Origin: Cellulomonas soli
Lineage (GTDB): Bacteria > Actinomycetota > Actinomycetes > Actinomycetales > Cellulomonadaceae
Assembly (NCBI RefSeq): GCF_013409305.1
Contig: NZ_JACBZJ010000001.1
Span: forward strand, 2,294,001 to 2,358,000
Direction of reading: 5' to 3'
DNA length: 64,000 nt
The notes under the pieces were generated by a model. It saw only the letters and a list, made by a program, of their open reading frames with translations, was not told where the DNA came from and did no database searches. This document shows, in pieces, positions 1 through 8,044 of the stretch; the first letter of the stretch is position 1, and each line of letters starts with the position of its first letter. The translations under genes were made by a program, and so were the position numbers.

Positions 1-1
1 C

Positions 2-661
2 GACTATCTGACTGAGGCCGTTGGCACGAACTGGCTGAGTCTCAGCTCCGCGATCGATCAGGTGATCGCCTGGGCCTTCGATTACGACCCGCTCGCGGAG
101 GCGACAAAGCTCCTCTCGGGAGACTGGGATCGTGCACTCTCATGCTCCTGGGCGCTCGCGCGCCTAGGCGAATTTGAAAGGCTCACCGCTGCGAACGTCG
201 GGAGCGCGCTGTCGCACTGCCTCGATGGGTGGAGCGGGCGCGCCGCAGACTCCGCGAATGAGTACTTCACCGGGTATGCGGCTCAGCTGCGAGCCAACGC
301 CGAGGCACTTGATGCTGTTGTTGGCTACTTTGACACGCTCCACGAGGGGATTATCGCCGCCAGCTCCACCCTGAAAGGATTGTTCGCCGAACTCATCGAC
401 GTTGCGCTCGTCGGCGCAGTCTCGTACGCGCTTGCCGTAGCGAGTTCGGAGACTGTCGTCGGAGGTGTCGTAGGCTTCATCGCTGGTTCGGCCGCCTATG
501 CGCGGGTCGCGTGGTTGGCGAGATCGATCTGGGATGTGATTCAGGCGGCGATCGAGTCGCTGAATGGTGTAGTGGTGCTAATCTCGACTGCGGCCACTTT
601 TGGATCTGGGGCATTGCGTCTCCCGATTCCGGCCGGCTACTCGGGGCCGGGCCTCGGGTGA
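2..661 (+). CDS. WXG-type (ESX-like) secreted protein, 5' end outside the window
   Basis: The frame is open from base 2 with no stop, so the start is probably upstream of the window; a GTG at 62 is possible but would cut into what looks like homologous sequence. The visible 219 residues contain a central helix with a W-x-G signature (WSGRAADSA) typical of WXG100/ESAT-6-like helical hairpins, followed by long Ala/Val-rich hydrophobic stretches (roughly residues 125-190) that look membrane-interacting. Family knowledge: such proteins are exported by type VII (ESX) systems, often as carriers for toxins or as partners. It is followed 14 bp downstream by three small, tightly packed genes, suggesting one operon. 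Codon use is less GC-extreme than in the housekeeping part of the window, which suggests accessory DNA. No enzymatic domain is recognised. Confidence 0.6.
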   Translation, partial: DYLTEAVGTNWLSLSSAIDQVIAWAFDYDPLAEATKLLSGDWDRALSCSWALARLGEFERLTAANVGSALSHCLDGWSGRAADSANEYFTGYAAQLRANAEALDAVVGYFDTLHEGIIAASSTLKGLFAELIDVALVGAVSYALAVASSETVVGGVVGFIAGSAAYARVAWLARSIWDVIQAAIESLNGVVVLISTAATFGSGALRLPIPAGYSGPGLG

Positions 662-675
662 AGAGGGTGGAAATT

Positions 676-969
676 ATGAGTGACAGCCGACAGTTTCTCT
701 CGTCGATTCCGCCGACCTCCGCCGTGCACTACGAGTTGGTGAGCGAACTCGCCCGCGCTCGCGACGCTGCACCCGGTGGCGCTCTCGCGCGGCTCGCGGC
801 TGACGTGCTCGATGGTCGGGTGTCGCTGCAAGACGCGCTTCGACAGGGGCCACTCGATGCGGCGGTCAGGGAGTCGGCGCGGCAACTGGGTGCTGCACGC
901 GAGGCTCTCTCGCGGGAGCAGCTCGACCGAGTGCGTTCCGGTCTCGGTGCTTCGGACCCGCATGCGTAA
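676..969 (+). CDS. small hypothetical protein of a WXG operon
   Basis: This is a 97-residue, Ala/Arg/Leu-rich, probably all-helical protein with no signal peptide or membrane segment. The ATG at 676 is chosen because a purine-rich stretch (AGAGGGTGG) lies just upstream and longer versions would run into the preceding WXG gene. The 3' end overlaps the next gene by 8 bp, so translation is probably coupled. I do not recognise a family. Its position between a WXG protein and a lipoprotein suggests a chaperone-like or partner role in that locus, but this is only contextual. Confidence 0.55.
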   Translation: MSDSRQFLSSIPPTSAVHYELVSELARARDAAPGGALARLAADVLDGRVSLQDALRQGPLDAAVRESARQLGAAREALSREQLDRVRSGLGASDPHA

Positions 970-1393
970 GGGGCCGCCGGTCGTGCTCCTCCTGTCGCTC
1001 CTCCTGACGATCGGAGGTTGCGCCGCACAGTCGGAGGATCCCGAGCCGTTCACCGTCGTGTACACGACGGTGAACGGGACCCAGGCGACAGTCGAGGTTG
1101 TTCCGGTGGATCCGCACTGCAGCCTGCTGGGTGACCTCAGGCAGTTCGTTGGCACGGCGGGCGAGCAGGGGGTGACGGCCCTGGTGCCGCTCACTGCGGG
1201 TGCTGCGGTCACCGCTACGCGCGCCGAGCTCGGCGACGGGCTGGTGTTCGTCTCCGATGAGGACTTGCAGGCGGACGAGCACGGTTTCGTCGCCGACGCG
1301 CTGCCGGGTGTGGTCGCGCGCCGTGCCGCGGATGACACCACGACCCCGGTGTCCGACGATGCCGTGCTCAGCGGGACGTTCCGTTGCCCATGA
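962..1393 (+). CDS. putative lipoprotein
   Basis: This is a 143-residue protein with a clear lipoprotein signal: basic start (MRKG), hydrophobic core, and lipobox L-T-I-G-G-C with the modifiable Cys near residue 19. It would be lipidated and anchored on the outer face of the cytoplasmic membrane. The mature part has no recognisable domain. It overlaps the upstream small gene by 8 bp and the downstream membrane protein by ATGA, so the set is almost certainly one transcript. In toxin loci such lipoproteins can act as immunity or accessory factors; that is conjecture here. Confidence 0.6.
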   Translation: MRKGPPVVLLLSLLLTIGGCAAQSEDPEPFTVVYTTVNGTQATVEVVPVDPHCSLLGDLRQFVGTAGEQGVTALVPLTAGAAVTATRAELGDGLVFVSDEDLQADEHGFVADALPGVVARRAADDTTTPVSDDAVLSGTFRCP

Positions 1394-1659
1394 CTCCCAC
1401 CGAGAGACTGCGTGAGGGTTCGTGGCGGCTCGCTCTGCTTGGCACCCTGGGGCTCGTCGTCGGTGTCCTCAGCGGGTATTGGCCGTCAGCCCTCGCTAGC
1501 GTGGCGCTGCTGCTGGCATGGGTTGCCGTGCGGTGGGCCACGCGTCCCGATCCATCGCAGGACGCGCGTCAGCGCGGGCGGCGCGAACTGGTCGGCTCGC
1601 TCGTGGTGATCGCGCTCCTGGTGGCCGGAGCGGTCTGCCTGCGAGCATTCAGGGGCTGA
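1390..1659 (+). CDS. small two-helix membrane protein
   Basis: This 89-residue protein has three hydrophobic stretches: two closely spaced (about 17-31 and 33-47) and one at the C-terminus (about 67-83), with a polar, charged loop between. The ATG at 1390 overlaps the lipoprotein stop (ATGA), which decides the start over an in-frame TTG 6 bp upstream. The family is unknown. It ends 4 bp from the convergent benE stop, so the two operons run tail to tail with almost no spacer. Confidence 0.55.
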   Translation: MTPTERLREGSWRLALLGTLGLVVGVLSGYWPSALASVALLLAWVAVRWATRPDPSQDARQRGRRELVGSLVVIALLVAGAVCLRAFRG

Positions 1660-1663
1660 TGGG

Positions 1664-2908
1664 TCAGATCCGGGACCAGCGCGGCGCGCGCAGCACCAGC
1701 AGCGTGACGATCCCGGCGAGCAGCCCCCAGAACGCGGCCGAGATCCGCAGCGGGGCGATGCCCGAGACGGTGACCAGCAGCGTGACGGCGGCCGCCTCGC
1801 GCATCCCGGGCGTGCCGGGGTCGTCGGCTTCGAGCCGGAACGCGGCGCCGAGCGCGGCCGCCATGGTGCCGACGAGCGCGAGCCCGGCCCCGGCGGCGAC
1901 GAGCCCGTCCGGTGCGGCGAGGGCGATCGCGGCGACGGCCGCCGAGCCGATGCCGAGCAGCACGTACCCGCCGCCGGCCGTCAGGGCGGCCCGCCACCTG
2001 CCACGAGGGTCGCGTCCGGCCTCCGGGCCGGCGGCCAGTGCGGCGGAGATCGCGGCCAGGTTGATGGCGTGTCCGCCGAACGGTGCGGCGAGCACGGTCC
2101 CGGCGCCGGTGACCAGCATCGAGCGGCGCAGCGGCACCGTGTAGCCGAACCCGGCGAGCACGGCCGTGCCGGGGATGTTCTGCGAGGCCATGGTCACGAC
2201 GAACAGCGGCAGGGCGACCGAGACGAGCGCCGCCCAGGTGAGCGTCGGAGTCGTCCAGACCAGCTGCGGGGCGAGGTCGGCCACGGTGAGCGCGCGCACG
2301 TCCGCGGAGGTCCAGGCGAGGGCGACGGCCAGACCCATGGCGGCCGGCACGGCCCACCGCCGGGCGAGGCGCAGCAGGACGAGCCAGGTGATGACGACGG
2401 GTGCGACCAGCAGCGGCGCGTCGACCAGGGCTCGCACCGGCTGCAGGCACAGCTGGAGCAGCACCCCGGCGAGCATCGCGTTGGCCAGCGGCACGGGGAT
2501 GAGCCGCACCCAGCGTTCGAGCCGTGCCGAGAACCCGACGGCGGCGAGCAGCAGGCCGCACACGACGAACCCGCCGATGGCCGCCGACCAGCCGCCGGTC
2601 ACAGCGCCCGTCCCGGCGAGCAGCGCGGCTCCGGGCGTGGACCACGCGACCGTGATCGGCATCCGGGTGCGCCACGCGAGCAGCGCGGTGGCCAGTCCCA
2701 TCGCGACCGTGACGGCCAGCAGGCCGGAGGCCGCCTGCTGCGGGTCGGCACCGACGGACCGCAGCCCGGCGAGCACCACGGCGAACGCGCTGGTGAAGCC
2801 GACGAGCGCGGTGACGACGCCGGCAGAGACGGCGTGCGCGGTGTCGCGTGTCGTCGCCGTGCCGCTCGCGTCCTCGTCGTGGGTGCGGGTCGTCGTCTCG
2901 TCGCTCAT
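1664..2908 (-). CDS. benE: BenE-family benzoate/aromatic acid membrane transporter
   Basis: This is a 414-residue, polytopic, very hydrophobic protein of about 12 membrane segments, the usual BenE size. Family signatures are visible in the second half: an ASQNIPG stretch and a GGHAINLAAISAAL stretch, both typical of benzoate/H+ symporters, plus a short charged cytoplasmic N-terminus. The family imports benzoate or related aromatic acids with protons. No aromatic-degradation genes are in the window, so the real substrate is open. The ATG at 2908 has a strong GGAGGGG ribosome-binding site. It is divergent from the FAD/Fe-S dehydrogenase gene with about 155 bp between them. Confidence 0.85.
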   Translation of the reverse strand: MSDETTTRTHDEDASGTATTRDTAHAVSAGVVTALVGFTSAFAVVLAGLRSVGADPQQAASGLLAVTVAMGLATALLAWRTRMPITVAWSTPGAALLAGTGAVTGGWSAAIGGFVVCGLLLAAVGFSARLERWVRLIPVPLANAMLAGVLLQLCLQPVRALVDAPLLVAPVVITWLVLLRLARRWAVPAAMGLAVALAWTSADVRALTVADLAPQLVWTTPTLTWAALVSVALPLFVVTMASQNIPGTAVLAGFGYTVPLRRSMLVTGAGTVLAAPFGGHAINLAAISAALAAGPEAGRDPRGRWRAALTAGGGYVLLGIGSAAVAAIALAAPDGLVAAGAGLALVGTMAAALGAAFRLEADDPGTPGMREAAAVTLLVTVSGIAPLRISAAFWGLLAGIVTLLVLRAPRWSRI

Positions 2909-3062
2909 GGCCCCTCCGTCCGTGTCGGACGCGATGCTGCCAGCCCCGTGTTTCGGGGGATCGGCGCCTGCGGTCGGGGCTCATCGCGCGCCGTGGGGCC
3001 TGCGGTGTCCAGCCCGCGGCGTCCGTCGCCGGGTCCCGGACGTGCGGTGGGACACTCGCCGG

Positions 3063-5966
3063 GTGGCAGCCCTGACCGAGACCACCGCCCCGGACGTCGT
3101 CGATGCGCTGCGCAGCGCGGTGCGGGGGAGCGTCGACGACTCCACGCGCCGCCGCGCGGAGTACTCCACGGACGCCTCCAACTACCGGGTCGTACCGCAG
3201 GTCGTGGTGTTCCCGCTGGACGTCGACGACGTGCTGGCCGCAACCGAGGTCTCGCGGCAGACGGGCATCCCGCTGACCTCGCGAGGTGGCGGCACGTCGG
3301 TGGCCGGCAACGCGGTCGGCACGGGCATCGTGCTCGATTTCTCCCGGCACGTGAACCGCATCCTGGAGATCGACCCGGAGGCTCGCACGGCACGGGTCGA
3401 ACCGGGCGTGATCATGGCGACGCTGCAGAAGGCGGCGGCCCCGCACGGTCTGCGGTTCGGCCCCGACCCCTCCACGCAGGCCCGCGCGACGCTCGGCGGC
3501 ATGATCGGCAACAACGCGTGCGGCCCGCGTGCGGTCGCCTACGGGCGCACGGCCGACAACGTGCTCGGGCTCGACGTGGTCGACGGTCACGGCCGCCGGT
3601 TCGACGCAGGTTCCGGTGCCGGAGCGCTGGACGTCGTGCCCGGCCTGGACGCGCTGGTCCGCGGTCACCTCGACGTCATCCGCACCGAGCTGGGCCGGTT
3701 CGGTCGTCAGGTGTCCGGCTACTCGTTGGAGCACCTGCTGCCCGAGAAGGGCACCGACCTGGCCAAGGCGCTGGTCGGCACCGAGGGCACGGTCGGCACG
3801 CTGCTCGGTGCGACGCTCCGCCTGGTGCCGATCGCCGCGGCGCCCGTGCTCGTGGTGCTCGGCTACCCGGACATGCCCACGGCCGCCGACGCGGTGCCCG
3901 CGCTGCTCGCGCACGGCCCGCTGGCCATCGAGGGCATGGACTCGCGGCTCATCGACGTGGTCCGCAAGGTCAAGGGTCCGGACGCGGTGCCGCCCCTGCC
4001 GGACGGCGCCGGCTGGCTGATGGTCGAGGTCGGCGGCGACACGCTCGACGAGGCGCTGGCGCGCGCCAAGGCGCTGGCCGCCGACGCCGGCACGAGCGCG
4101 GTCGGGGTGTTCCCGCCCGGTCCGCAGGCCACCGCGATGTGGCGCATCCGCGAGGACGGTGCCGGTCTGGGCGGACGGACACCCTCGCGGGAGCAGGCCT
4201 GGCCGGGGTTCGAGGACTCGGCCGTGCCGCCCGCGCAGCTCGGTGCGTACCTGCGCGAGCTCGAGGCGCTCATGGCCACGCACCGTGTCGACGGCCTGGC
4301 GTACGGGCACTTCGGCGACGGCTGCGTGCACCTGCGGCTCGACATCCCGATGGAACGCTCGGGCGACCCCCTGCGGGCGTTCATGCAGGACGCCGCCGAG
4401 CTCGTGGCCTCGCACGGGGGCTCGTTGTCCGGGGAGCACGGGGACGGACGCGCCCGCTCGGAGCTGCTGCCGGTCATGTACTCCGCGCAGGCCATCGAGC
4501 TGTTCGGTGCGTTCAAGGCGCTGCTCGACCCACGTGACCTGCTCAACCCCGGCGTGCTGGTGAACCCGCGCCCGCTCGACGCGGACCTGCGTCGCCCTGC
4601 GGCCCGCCGGCTGCCTGCGGCGAGCGGCTTCGCATTCCCGCACGACGCGGGCGACCTCACCACGGCGGTGCACCGGTGCGTCGGCGTCGGCAAGTGCCGT
4701 GCCGACTCGACGGCCGCGGGCGGGTTCATGTGCCCGTCGTACCTGGCCACCAAGGACGAGAAGGACTCGACGCGCGGCCGTGCCCGCGTGCTGCAGGAGA
4801 TGGCCAACGGGACGCTCGTCTCGCGCGGCTGGTCCTCGCCCGAGGTGCACGAGTCGCTCGACCTGTGCCTGTCCTGCAAGGCGTGCTCGTCGGACTGCCC
4901 GGCGGGCGTCGACATGGCTCAGTACAAGTCCGAGGTGCTGCACCGTACCTACCGCCGCCGGCTGCGCCCGATGAACCACTACGCGCTCGGTTGGCTGCCC
5001 CGCTGGGCCCGCCTGGTCACCGGCGTGCCCGGCCTGGCGAAGGTCGCCAACGCCCTGCTCGGCATCCGCCCCCTGGCCAAGGCCGTGCTCGCCGCCGGTG
5101 GCATGGACACCCGCAGGAAGATGGTCGCGTTCGCTGAGGAGCCGTTCCGCACCTGGGTCGACAAGGGTGGCCACGACCTGGTCACCCGCGGGGCCTCACC
5201 GTCCGCCGCCCGCACCGGCACCCGCACCCCCGTGCTGCTGTGGACCGACTCCTTCAGCGACACCCTCGCCCCCGACGTCGCCAAGGCCGCGGTCACCGTG
5301 CTCAACGACGCCGGCTACGAGGTGCTCGTTCCCGACCACCAGGCGTGCTGCGGCCTCACCTGGATCTCCACCGGTCAGCTCGACGGCGCCAAGCACCAGC
5401 TCGAGCACCTTCTCGAGGCCCTCGGCCCGTTCGCGGTCAACGGCATCCCCATCGTCGGCCTCGAGCCGTCCTGCACAGCGGTGCTGCGCTCCGACCTGCT
5501 CGACCTGTTCCCCGACGACCCGCGCGCCGCAGCCGTCTCTCGCCAGACGCACACCCTGGCCGAGCTGCTCACCGCCGAGGCACCCGTCGGGCCCGGCGAC
5601 CGCTGGCAGGTGCCCGACCTGTCCGACGTCACCGCCGTCGTGCAGCCGCACTGCCACCACTACTCGGTGATGACGTGGACCGCCGACCGTGCCCTGCTCA
5701 CGAAGGCCGGCGCGACGTTCTCGACCACCGCCGGCTGCTGCGGGCTCGCCGGGAACTTCGGCATGGAGAAGGGCCACTACGAGGTGTCCGTCGCTGTCGC
5801 CGAGAACTCCCTGCTGCCCGCCCTGCGCGCGGCGGCCCCTGGCGACATCTACCTGGCCGACGGGTACTCCTGCCGCACCCAGGCCGAACAGCTCGCCGGC
5901 GTCCAGGGTCACCACCTCGCGCAGCTGCTCGCCGAACGCGTCCGGGCACGCACCCAGCCCAGCTGA
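3063..5966 (+). CDS. FAD-linked oxidase / Fe-S protein fusion (D-lactate or 2-hydroxyacid dehydrogenase type)
   Basis: This is a 967-residue fusion. The N-terminal half is a VAO-type FAD domain (GGGTSVAGNAVGTG pyrophosphate loop near residue 80) with an FAD-oxidase C-terminal domain (FGDGCVHLR and SGEHGDGRARSE near 430-470). Then come a ferredoxin-like two-cluster region (CVGVGKC and CLSCKACSSDCP, about 545-620) and two CCG-type cysteine-rich domains (QACCGLTW, EPSC, QPHC, GCCGLAGNFGM). This architecture is that of Fe-S-dependent D-lactate dehydrogenases and GlcD/GlpC-like fusions, which pass electrons from a 2-hydroxyacid to the respiratory chain at the membrane. The GTG at 3063 is inferred from where family similarity begins; the ribosome-binding site is weak and an upstream start cannot be excluded. 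The exact substrate cannot be told. Confidence 0.85.
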   Translation: MAALTETTAPDVVDALRSAVRGSVDDSTRRRAEYSTDASNYRVVPQVVVFPLDVDDVLAATEVSRQTGIPLTSRGGGTSVAGNAVGTGIVLDFSRHVNRILEIDPEARTARVEPGVIMATLQKAAAPHGLRFGPDPSTQARATLGGMIGNNACGPRAVAYGRTADNVLGLDVVDGHGRRFDAGSGAGALDVVPGLDALVRGHLDVIRTELGRFGRQVSGYSLEHLLPEKGTDLAKALVGTEGTVGTLLGATLRLVPIAAAPVLVVLGYPDMPTAADAVPALLAHGPLAIEGMDSRLIDVVRKVKGPDAVPPLPDGAGWLMVEVGGDTLDEALARAKALAADAGTSAVGVFPPGPQATAMWRIREDGAGLGGRTPSREQAWPGFEDSAVPPAQLGAYLRELEALMATHRVDGLAYGHFGDGCVHLRLDIPMERSGDPLRAFMQDAAELVASHGGSLSGEHGDGRARSELLPVMYSAQAIELFGAFKALLDPRDLLNPGVLVNPRPLDADLRRPAARRLPAASGFAFPHDAGDLTTAVHRCVGVGKCRADSTAAGGFMCPSYLATKDEKDSTRGRARVLQEMANGTLVSRGWSSPEVHESLDLCLSCKACSSDCPAGVDMAQYKSEVLHRTYRRRLRPMNHYALGWLPRWARLVTGVPGLAKVANALLGIRPLAKAVLAAGGMDTRRKMVAFAEEPFRTWVDKGGHDLVTRGASPSAARTGTRTPVLLWTDSFSDTLAPDVAKAAVTVLNDAGYEVLVPDHQACCGLTWISTGQLDGAKHQLEHLLEALGPFAVNGIPIVGLEPSCTAVLRSDLLDLFPDDPRAAAVSRQTHTLAELLTAEAPVGPGDRWQVPDLSDVTAVVQPHCHHYSVMTWTADRALLTKAGATFSTTAGCCGLAGNFGMEKGHYEVSVAVAENSLLPALRAAAPGDIYLADGYSCRTQAEQLAGVQGHHLAQLLAERVRARTQPS

Positions 5967-5984
5967 CCACTCACCACCTCGGTC

Positions 5985-6005
5985 CTGACCTGTGATCGAG
6001 GTCAG
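5985..6005. terminator. bidirectional hairpin between convergent genes
   Basis: A perfect 7-bp inverted repeat (CTGACCT, 7-nt loop, AGGTCAG) sits in the 35-bp gap between the FAD/Fe-S gene and the leftward membrane-protein gene, and includes the latter's stop codon. There is no U-run, as is common in high-GC actinobacteria. It probably serves both transcripts. Confidence 0.45.
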
Positions 6006-6871
6006 CGGTGAGGGAGGTTGTGCTCCTCGGCGATTCTCCGAACGGTGCCGACTGCGCCCGCCGTCCCGAGCTCGGGCCGGTTCGCAGGGTCGTGGCAGTG
6101 CCAGATGATGTCCACCAGCGTGGGTGCGTCGACCGCCAGTGCACCGGTGCGGATGGGGATGTCGCCGAGCGCTCTCCCTCGCCGCGAGCCACGGTCGCGC
6201 CCCGTGACGCTCAGCGCCGCCATCGATCGCGGCAGCACGACGACCAGCGAGGTGGGGCCGGCCGCCTCGGACACGGCAGCCACGTCGTCCCAGGCGGTTC
6301 GGTACGTCGTCCCGTGATCCCGGACCACCAGGAGGCTCGGGGTGAGCCAGACGCCGTCACGTGCTGCTCGGATGAGCCGACGGAGCCCGGCCGCGGCGAA
6401 CGGTGCGCCGACCAGGAGGACACCGGCCACGGACGCCGGCGTCAACGGGCGCTGCGTCAGCAGACCGCCTCCCACGAACAGCACCCCGACGTACGCGATG
6501 AAGCCAGCGGCCACACGTTCGCGCGCGGGATGCTGGTGGAGCACGGTCGCGGCCTGACGTCCGAGCGTGCGCGTGGCGATCTGCCCTCGCCGACCGGTCC
6601 CTTGCTCCTGCCGGTTCCGCAGCGATCTACCGGCCAGGAACCAGAGTGCAGCCCCCGTGATCCAGCTCCCGACGAAGACCGCGAGCGGCTCCTCCCGGCC
6701 GAAGATGATCCCGGTCACGCCGAACGCGATCATGGCGACCGCGGTCGGGATCTCCCGGCGACGGACACGCTGCTCGAGCCGACGCTGCTCGCGGATGAGT
6801 TCGTCGAGGGAGCTCGGGGGCTGCCCCGGGACCGGTCCGTGCGGGCGTCCCCGGCCCGGTGTCGTGCTCAT
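6002..6871 (-). CDS. four-helix membrane protein with PH-like tail, end of the toxin operon
   Basis: This 289-residue protein has a short basic cytoplasmic N-terminus with a helical charged segment, four hydrophobic helices (roughly 45-65, 68-90, 122-145, 148-170), and then a soluble beta-rich C-terminal half. That half, with W-L-T-P-S-L-L-V-V-R and a later T-A-W-D-D motif, resembles bacterial PH-type domains of membrane proteins. The ATG at 6871 overlaps the stop of the upstream small gene (ATGA), making it the last gene of the leftward WXG/toxin operon. Its function is unknown; it could be an immunity membrane protein or an unrelated passenger. Confidence 0.55.
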   Translation of the reverse strand: MSTTPGRGRPHGPVPGQPPSSLDELIREQRRLEQRVRRREIPTAVAMIAFGVTGIIFGREEPLAVFVGSWITGAALWFLAGRSLRNRQEQGTGRRGQIATRTLGRQAATVLHQHPARERVAAGFIAYVGVLFVGGGLLTQRPLTPASVAGVLLVGAPFAAAGLRRLIRAARDGVWLTPSLLVVRDHGTTYRTAWDDVAAVSEAAGPTSLVVVLPRSMAALSVTGRDRGSRRGRALGDIPIRTGALAVDAPTLVDIIWHCHDPANRPELGTAGAVGTVRRIAEEHNLPHR

Positions 6872-7101
6872 CCGAAGATCGAGTCCCATGCGTCGGAGAG
6901 GCCGTCGCCGGCCGCCGAAATCGCGTCGCCAGCCGCCACCCACCCCTGCTCGGTGAGGTCAGCCACGGCCAACCCCGTATCTGTCAGATCCTGCCAGCCA
7001 TTCTCGAACGCGGTGCCGACGTCCCAGCCGTTCTCGAACACGCTGTCTATCGCGCCTGATGTCACGATGCCGACCGCGCCGCCGACGACCGCGCCGACCA
7101 T
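6868..7101 (-). CDS. orphan C-terminal fragment of a WXG-family protein
   Basis: These 77 residues start with a glycine-rich hydrophobic stretch (GAVVGGAVGIVTSGAIDS) followed by FENGWDVGTAFENGW and a helical tail. This pattern is typical of the C-terminal end of much longer actinobacterial WXG proteins (GAIDSLFENG-type motif), as I recall them; I could not run a search. Here the N-terminal helical-hairpin part is absent. The reading frame stays open upstream, overlapping the next gene, and the likely homologous segment starts about 14 codons before the ATG. This looks like a remnant of a larger gene cut by recombination. The ATG at 7101 has only a weak ribosome-binding site. Confidence 0.5.
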   Translation of the reverse strand: MVGAVVGGAVGIVTSGAIDSVFENGWDVGTAFENGWQDLTDTGLAVADLTEQGWVAAGDAISAAGDGLSDAWDSIFG

Positions 7102-7148
7102 CGCAGCGAGCGTGTCCCGCGTCGGCTCGGCGACGCTGGGGCCGCGGG

Positions 7149-7991
7149 CTACGCGGTGCCGCTCCCGCTGTGCGTGGGCAGCTCGAGCACATGACCGCCG
7201 AGATCGGCCAGCTCGCCGACCGGTGCTGTCACCTCGAACACCGACGGCTCGACCTCGTCGGCGCCAAGCCGCCGCACCGCCTCGGCGTCGTCGGTCGTCA
7301 GCACCAGGCGGGCCTCCTGCGGGGTGCTCTGCACCACCCGGCAGGCCGCGCCGCGCCACGTGCAGGTCAGCTGCCGCTCGAAGACGCTCTCGCAGTCGGC
7401 AGCCGCGACCCGTCGTGTCCAGACCATGGGGCGCGCCTGCGTGAACCCGGCCGGTGGTGCGGCGCCGGTCGCGATGAGCTCGACCGTGCCGTCCATCCCG
7501 AGGTCCGCGGCCAGCTCGGTGCCCTGCCACACGGCCCTGGGCCCCACGAGCGGCACGGGCGCCGTCCACTGCCGCGCGCCGCGCCATCCGCGGGCTGCAC
7601 CCTCGTAGACCGTGACCGGGCGCTGCGTGCCGTCGGCGGAGATGCGCCACAGCTCGGTGCCCTGCGGCAGCCGCGTGCGCTCGAGGAACCACACGGACGT
7701 GAGCTCCGCGGAGCGCAGGAACCCCGTCGAGTACGTGGGCCACGGCGCCTCACCGCGCGGCGGGCGAGCCAGCCGCATCAGCGCGGTCAGCGGGAACCGC
7801 AGCACGTCGACCGTGTCCGGCGACGGACCGAACCGGTCCTCACCGAGACCGTAGGCGGCCAGCAGCGCCTCCGGTGTCTGCAGCTCCAGCACCTCGCCGG
7901 CCCGCACCACCGCCCCGCCGACGGCAGCCTGCCCGAGCTCGATCGCGTCACGTGACTGCCACGGCATCAACAACTTCTGCAGCACGTCCAC
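7149..7991 (-). CDS. hypothetical protein sharing a module with the neighbouring toxin C-terminus
   Basis: This is a 280-residue soluble protein with a GTG start at 7991 and a good upstream GAAGAGAGCAGG ribosome-binding site. A central block (about residues 85-140) containing S-T-G-F-L-R-S-A-E-L, then G-T-E-L-W-R-I and V-Y-E-G, matches the last 65 residues of the 575-residue WXG protein two genes upstream (N-G-F-L-K-S-S-D-L, G-A-E-M-W-E-I, V-F-D-G). The family is unknown to me. The shared module suggests an evolutionarily linked pair, for example an alternative effector, a decoy or an immunity scaffold. Two Cys in the C-terminal half (in C-E-S and C-T-W) have no obvious metal motif. Confidence 0.5.
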   Translation of the reverse strand: MDVLQKLLMPWQSRDAIELGQAAVGGAVVRAGEVLELQTPEALLAAYGLGEDRFGPSPDTVDVLRFPLTALMRLARPPRGEAPWPTYSTGFLRSAELTSVWFLERTRLPQGTELWRISADGTQRPVTVYEGAARGWRGARQWTAPVPLVGPRAVWQGTELAADLGMDGTVELIATGAAPPAGFTQARPMVWTRRVAAADCESVFERQLTCTWRGAACRVVQSTPQEARLVLTTDDAEAVRRLGADEVEPSVFEVTAPVGELADLGGHVLELPTHSGSGTA

Positions 7992-8044
7992 GCTCTACCT
8001 GCTCTCTTCTTGAATGACGGGTCGGCGCCGTCGCGGTTCATGGG

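Noticed and set aside
1569..5174. Very long antisense reading frame (about 1200 codons) opposite benE and the FAD/Fe-S gene
   Set aside because: Arg/Gly/Ala/His-rich translation typical of high-GC shadow frames, while the opposite frames hold clear families.
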